Below, one piece after another: positions 29,843 through 31,727 of a stretch of DNA of 31,727 bases (the stretch's first letter is position 1; every line of letters starts with the position of its first letter). A program made the translations under genes and the position numbers. The stretch lies in the NCBI GenBank assembly GCA_002327525.1, contig DCWG01000012.1:1-31727 (forward strand), written 5' to 3'. Origin of the DNA: Gammaproteobacteria bacterium UBA2168 (lineage in GTDB: Bacteria; Pseudomonadota; Gammaproteobacteria; Pseudomonadales; Azotimanducaceae). The notes below the pieces were generated by a model that ran no database searches, was not told where the DNA came from, and saw nothing but the letters and a program-made list of their open reading frames with translations.

Positions 29843-31234
29843 ATGGCGGATGTGCTGGATGCCAGAGAGCTGTTGGACCAAAAACTTGACCAATATCGTG
29901 AGCGGGGAGTGTCGCGGGTCAAGCTCGGTCTCTCCGATCTGGATGGCGTGATTCGGGGCAAGTACGTCAATCTGGGAAAATTCATCTCGCTCATGGAGAA
30001 AGGCGGTGGCTTTTGCGACTGCGTTTTCGGCTGGGATGTGGATGACCAGTTGTATGAGGGAGTGGAGACACGATACACGGGGTGGCATACGGGCTTTCCG
30101 GATGCCGCCTATCGGCTGGTCGTGGAAACGGAGCGTTGGCTAGCAGATGAGGGTTGCCCATATTTTGTCGGAGAATTCATTGCGTCCGACGGCGCTCCAC
30201 ATCCGTTGTGCCCGCGGGCGCGGCTTGGTGAGGTTCTGACGCAGCTCGGCAGGCAGGGCCTGACGCTGCGAGCGGGCTTCGAGTACGAGTTTTTCGTGTT
30301 CGATGAAACACCCCACAGCATTCGCGACAAGGGCTACCGGGACCTACGTCCTCTCACGCCGGGTAACTTCGGGTATTCGATGTTGCGGGCGTCCAGCGAG
30401 TCGGAGCGCTTCAACGGACTGATGGAGTATTGTCAGTCCATAGACTGCGATCTGGAAGGACTGCACTGCGAGACGGGTCCGGGTGTGTGGGAGGCGGCGC
30501 TCAAGGCCAGAGAAGGAGTCGAGGCCGCCGATCGGGCGAACCTCTTCAAGACCTTCGCCAAAGTTTTTTTTGCCCGACAGGATCTGATAGCGACCTTCAT
30601 GGCGAAATGGTCCATGGACTACCCGGGTCAGAGTGGCCACTTCCACTTCAGCTTTCTGGACGAGGCAGGAAACAACAGGTTCTATGACGCGGGCGATGCA
30701 TCTGGGATGTCGCTGCTGCAGAAACAGGCTGTAGCGGGCCTTGAGCGGTATCTGCCCGAGTATCTATGCTTGCTCGCACCGACGATAAACAGCTACACCA
30801 GGCTGGTGAAGGGCGCATGGGCGCCCACCGCCTCGACGTGGGGCATAGAGAACCGCACGGCAGCGATCAGGGTGATTGGCGGCTCGCCGGGTAGCCAGCG
30901 TATCGAATGCCGTGTGGGTGGGGCCGACGCCAATCCCTATCTCGTTGCGGCAGCCACCGTGGCGGCGGGACTCCAGGGTATCGAGGAGGATCTGGACCCC
31001 GACGCTCCAGTGGCTGGCAATGCGTACGACGCGGAACGATCACTGCCGCAAGAGAGGCACTTCCCGGGCCAGCTGCGCACCGCTGCCGCAGCGCTGGATG
31101 CATCTGTCTCGGCGAGATCCATGCTTGGCGATGCGTTCGTCGATCACTTCGTCGCGACGAGGTTGTGGGAGTGCAGGGAGCACGAGCGTGCCATCGATAG
31201 TTGGCAGCTCGAACGGTATTTCGAGATCATCTAG
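29843..31234 (+). CDS. Glutamine synthetase family protein (PuuA/GlnT-like gamma-glutamyl ligase)
   Basis: A 463-residue class I glutamine-synthetase-fold enzyme. Family blocks are present in order: RVKLGLSDLDGVIRGKYV, AGFEYEFFVFDE (metal Glu pair), LEGLHCETGPGVWEAALK, SGHFHFSFLDEAGN (the His that binds metal/ATP), TINSYTRLVKGAWAPTASTWGIENRTAAIRV and RIECRVGGADANPYLVAAA. The N-terminal D-L-D-G-V-I-R-G-K is typical of the GS-like ligases that act on polyamines, amines or ethanolamine rather than ammonia. The adenylylation loop of GlnA is not evident. A near-perfect RBS (GGAGGA) precedes the ATG. The class I glutamine amidotransferase 72 nt downstream recalls the PuuA/PuuD pair, which gamma-glutamylates an amine and later hydrolyses the amide. 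The amine substrate is unknown. Confidence 0.93.
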   Translation: MADVLDARELLDQKLDQYRERGVSRVKLGLSDLDGVIRGKYVNLGKFISLMEKGGGFCDCVFGWDVDDQLYEGVETRYTGWHTGFPDAAYRLVVETERWLADEGCPYFVGEFIASDGAPHPLCPRARLGEVLTQLGRQGLTLRAGFEYEFFVFDETPHSIRDKGYRDLRPLTPGNFGYSMLRASSESERFNGLMEYCQSIDCDLEGLHCETGPGVWEAALKAREGVEAADRANLFKTFAKVFFARQDLIATFMAKWSMDYPGQSGHFHFSFLDEAGNNRFYDAGDASGMSLLQKQAVAGLERYLPEYLCLLAPTINSYTRLVKGAWAPTASTWGIENRTAAIRVIGGSPGSQRIECRVGGADANPYLVAAATVAAGLQGIEEDLDPDAPVAGNAYDAERSLPQERHFPGQLRTAAAALDASVSARSMLGDAFVDHFVATRLWECREHERAIDSWQLERYFEII

Positions 31235-31305
31235 CCCCATCTGGCCCCGATGTGGCGCATCGCGGCGGACTTGAAACGCCGCATTCGAAACTCCAACATT
31301 GCCTG

Positions 31306-31727
31306 ATGGACATCGGTATTCTTCAGGTGGATTCGGTTCTGCCACGGTTTCGCTTACGGCACGGCGACTACCCCGATATGTTCGGCTCGCTGTTCCTGCG
31401 CGCGGGGAGAGAGGTCGGGGAGGAAACGGGGTGCGAAAACTCAGTACGAGTGCGTAACTTCGACGTCCTGGCAGGAGATTTGCCGCAAGCGCGGGCGTGC
31501 GATGGGTACGTGATCACAGGAAGCCGGCAGAGTGTGTACGAGGAGCTGCCCTGGTTACCTGCATTGGTCGACTTCGCCGCGCAGGCCATGGCCGTAGCAC
31601 GCCCGGTGATCGGTATCTGCTTTGGTCATCAACTGCTTGCTCACTACTTTGGCGGCGAGGTTGCACCCGCTGAAGCGGGCTGGGGTGTGGGCGTGCACAC
31701 CAGTGCGGTGGTGGAGCACCATTCCTG
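31306..31727 (+). CDS. Class I glutamine amidotransferase-like protein, N-terminal part (runs off the window)
   Basis: An open frame from ATG 31306 to the window edge gives 140 residues of a GATase1 domain: MDIGILQVDSVLPRF, MFGSLFLRAG, VRNFDVLAGDLPQARACDGYVITGSRQSVYEELPWL, and the nucleophile elbow VIGICFGHQLLAHYFGG with catalytic C105. The His-Glu of the triad lie beyond the window. The YVITGS and WLPALVDF pattern is that of free-standing GMP-synthase-like amidotransferases (YfeJ/GuaA-domain type). With the glutamine-synthetase-like gene upstream it probably forms a gamma-glutamyl amide cycle. Confidence 0.88.
   Translation, partial: MDIGILQVDSVLPRFRLRHGDYPDMFGSLFLRAGREVGEETGCENSVRVRNFDVLAGDLPQARACDGYVITGSRQSVYEELPWLPALVDFAAQAMAVARPVIGICFGHQLLAHYFGGEVAPAEAGWGVGVHTSAVVEHHS

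Noticed and set aside
1..31727. CRISPR array, insertion sequence, prophage or tRNA genes
   Set aside because: I saw no regularly spaced repeats, transposase or integrase homology, terminal inverted repeats or tRNA T-loop signature anywhere in the window.

Overview
The window reads as chromosome of a GC-rich gammaproteobacterium. The dapA-bamC pair, a BepA-type periplasmic protease, a CnoX/YbbN co-chaperone, a TusA-like protein, a PerM-type permease and nadA are typical of that class. Several genes (two SDR dehydrogenases, a CaiB/BaiF CoA-transferase, an acetolactate-synthase-like TPP enzyme and a respiratory molybdoenzyme) suggest a metabolically versatile, facultatively anaerobic environmental bacterium. 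The species cannot be named from the sequence.

Layout. 1-6369: a cut-off SDR, a second SDR on the opposite strand, a glutathione S-transferase / GshB-like ATP-grasp pair, nadA, a class III CoA-transferase and an unusually long PRPP-synthetase-like protein. 6446-13203: envelope and housekeeping genes: bepA; a tusA-like gene followed by a PerM/AI-2E-type permease; dapA-bamC-MBL hydrolase in one overlapping run; cnoX. 13239-14060: a scar made of two broken genes, a Na/Pi cotransporter and an APC amino-acid permease, joined tail to tail. 14075-15340: metY. 15513-20849: a four-gene operon for a type II DMSO-reductase-family molybdoenzyme, in the order catalytic subunit, FeS subunit, haem b subunit, TorD-like chaperone. 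21071-24343: a divergent periplasmic redox operon of a dihaem c4-like cytochrome, a MauG/CcpA-family dihaem protein and a NosD-like beta-helix protein ending in a cytochrome c domain. 24429-31727: a putative permuted ATP-grasp ligase, a TPP enzyme, a frameshifted small membrane protein, a truncated pseudokinase, a small secreted protein, a glutamine-synthetase-family enzyme and the start of a class I glutamine amidotransferase.

The most interesting locus is 15513-24343. Two perfect FNR-type palindromes (TTGAT-N4-ATCAA), at 20911-20924 and 21034-21047, lie in the divergent intergenic region, so both operons are probably switched together by oxygen. The molybdoenzyme has no membrane quinone subunit and no recognisable soluble electron carrier within its own operon. 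The divergent cytochromes are therefore natural electron partners. The pairing of a MauG-like protein with a beta-helix/cytochrome c fusion is not one I recognise from characterised ethylbenzene, dimethylsulfide, selenate or chlorate enzyme clusters. The substrate cannot be assigned from sequence alone.
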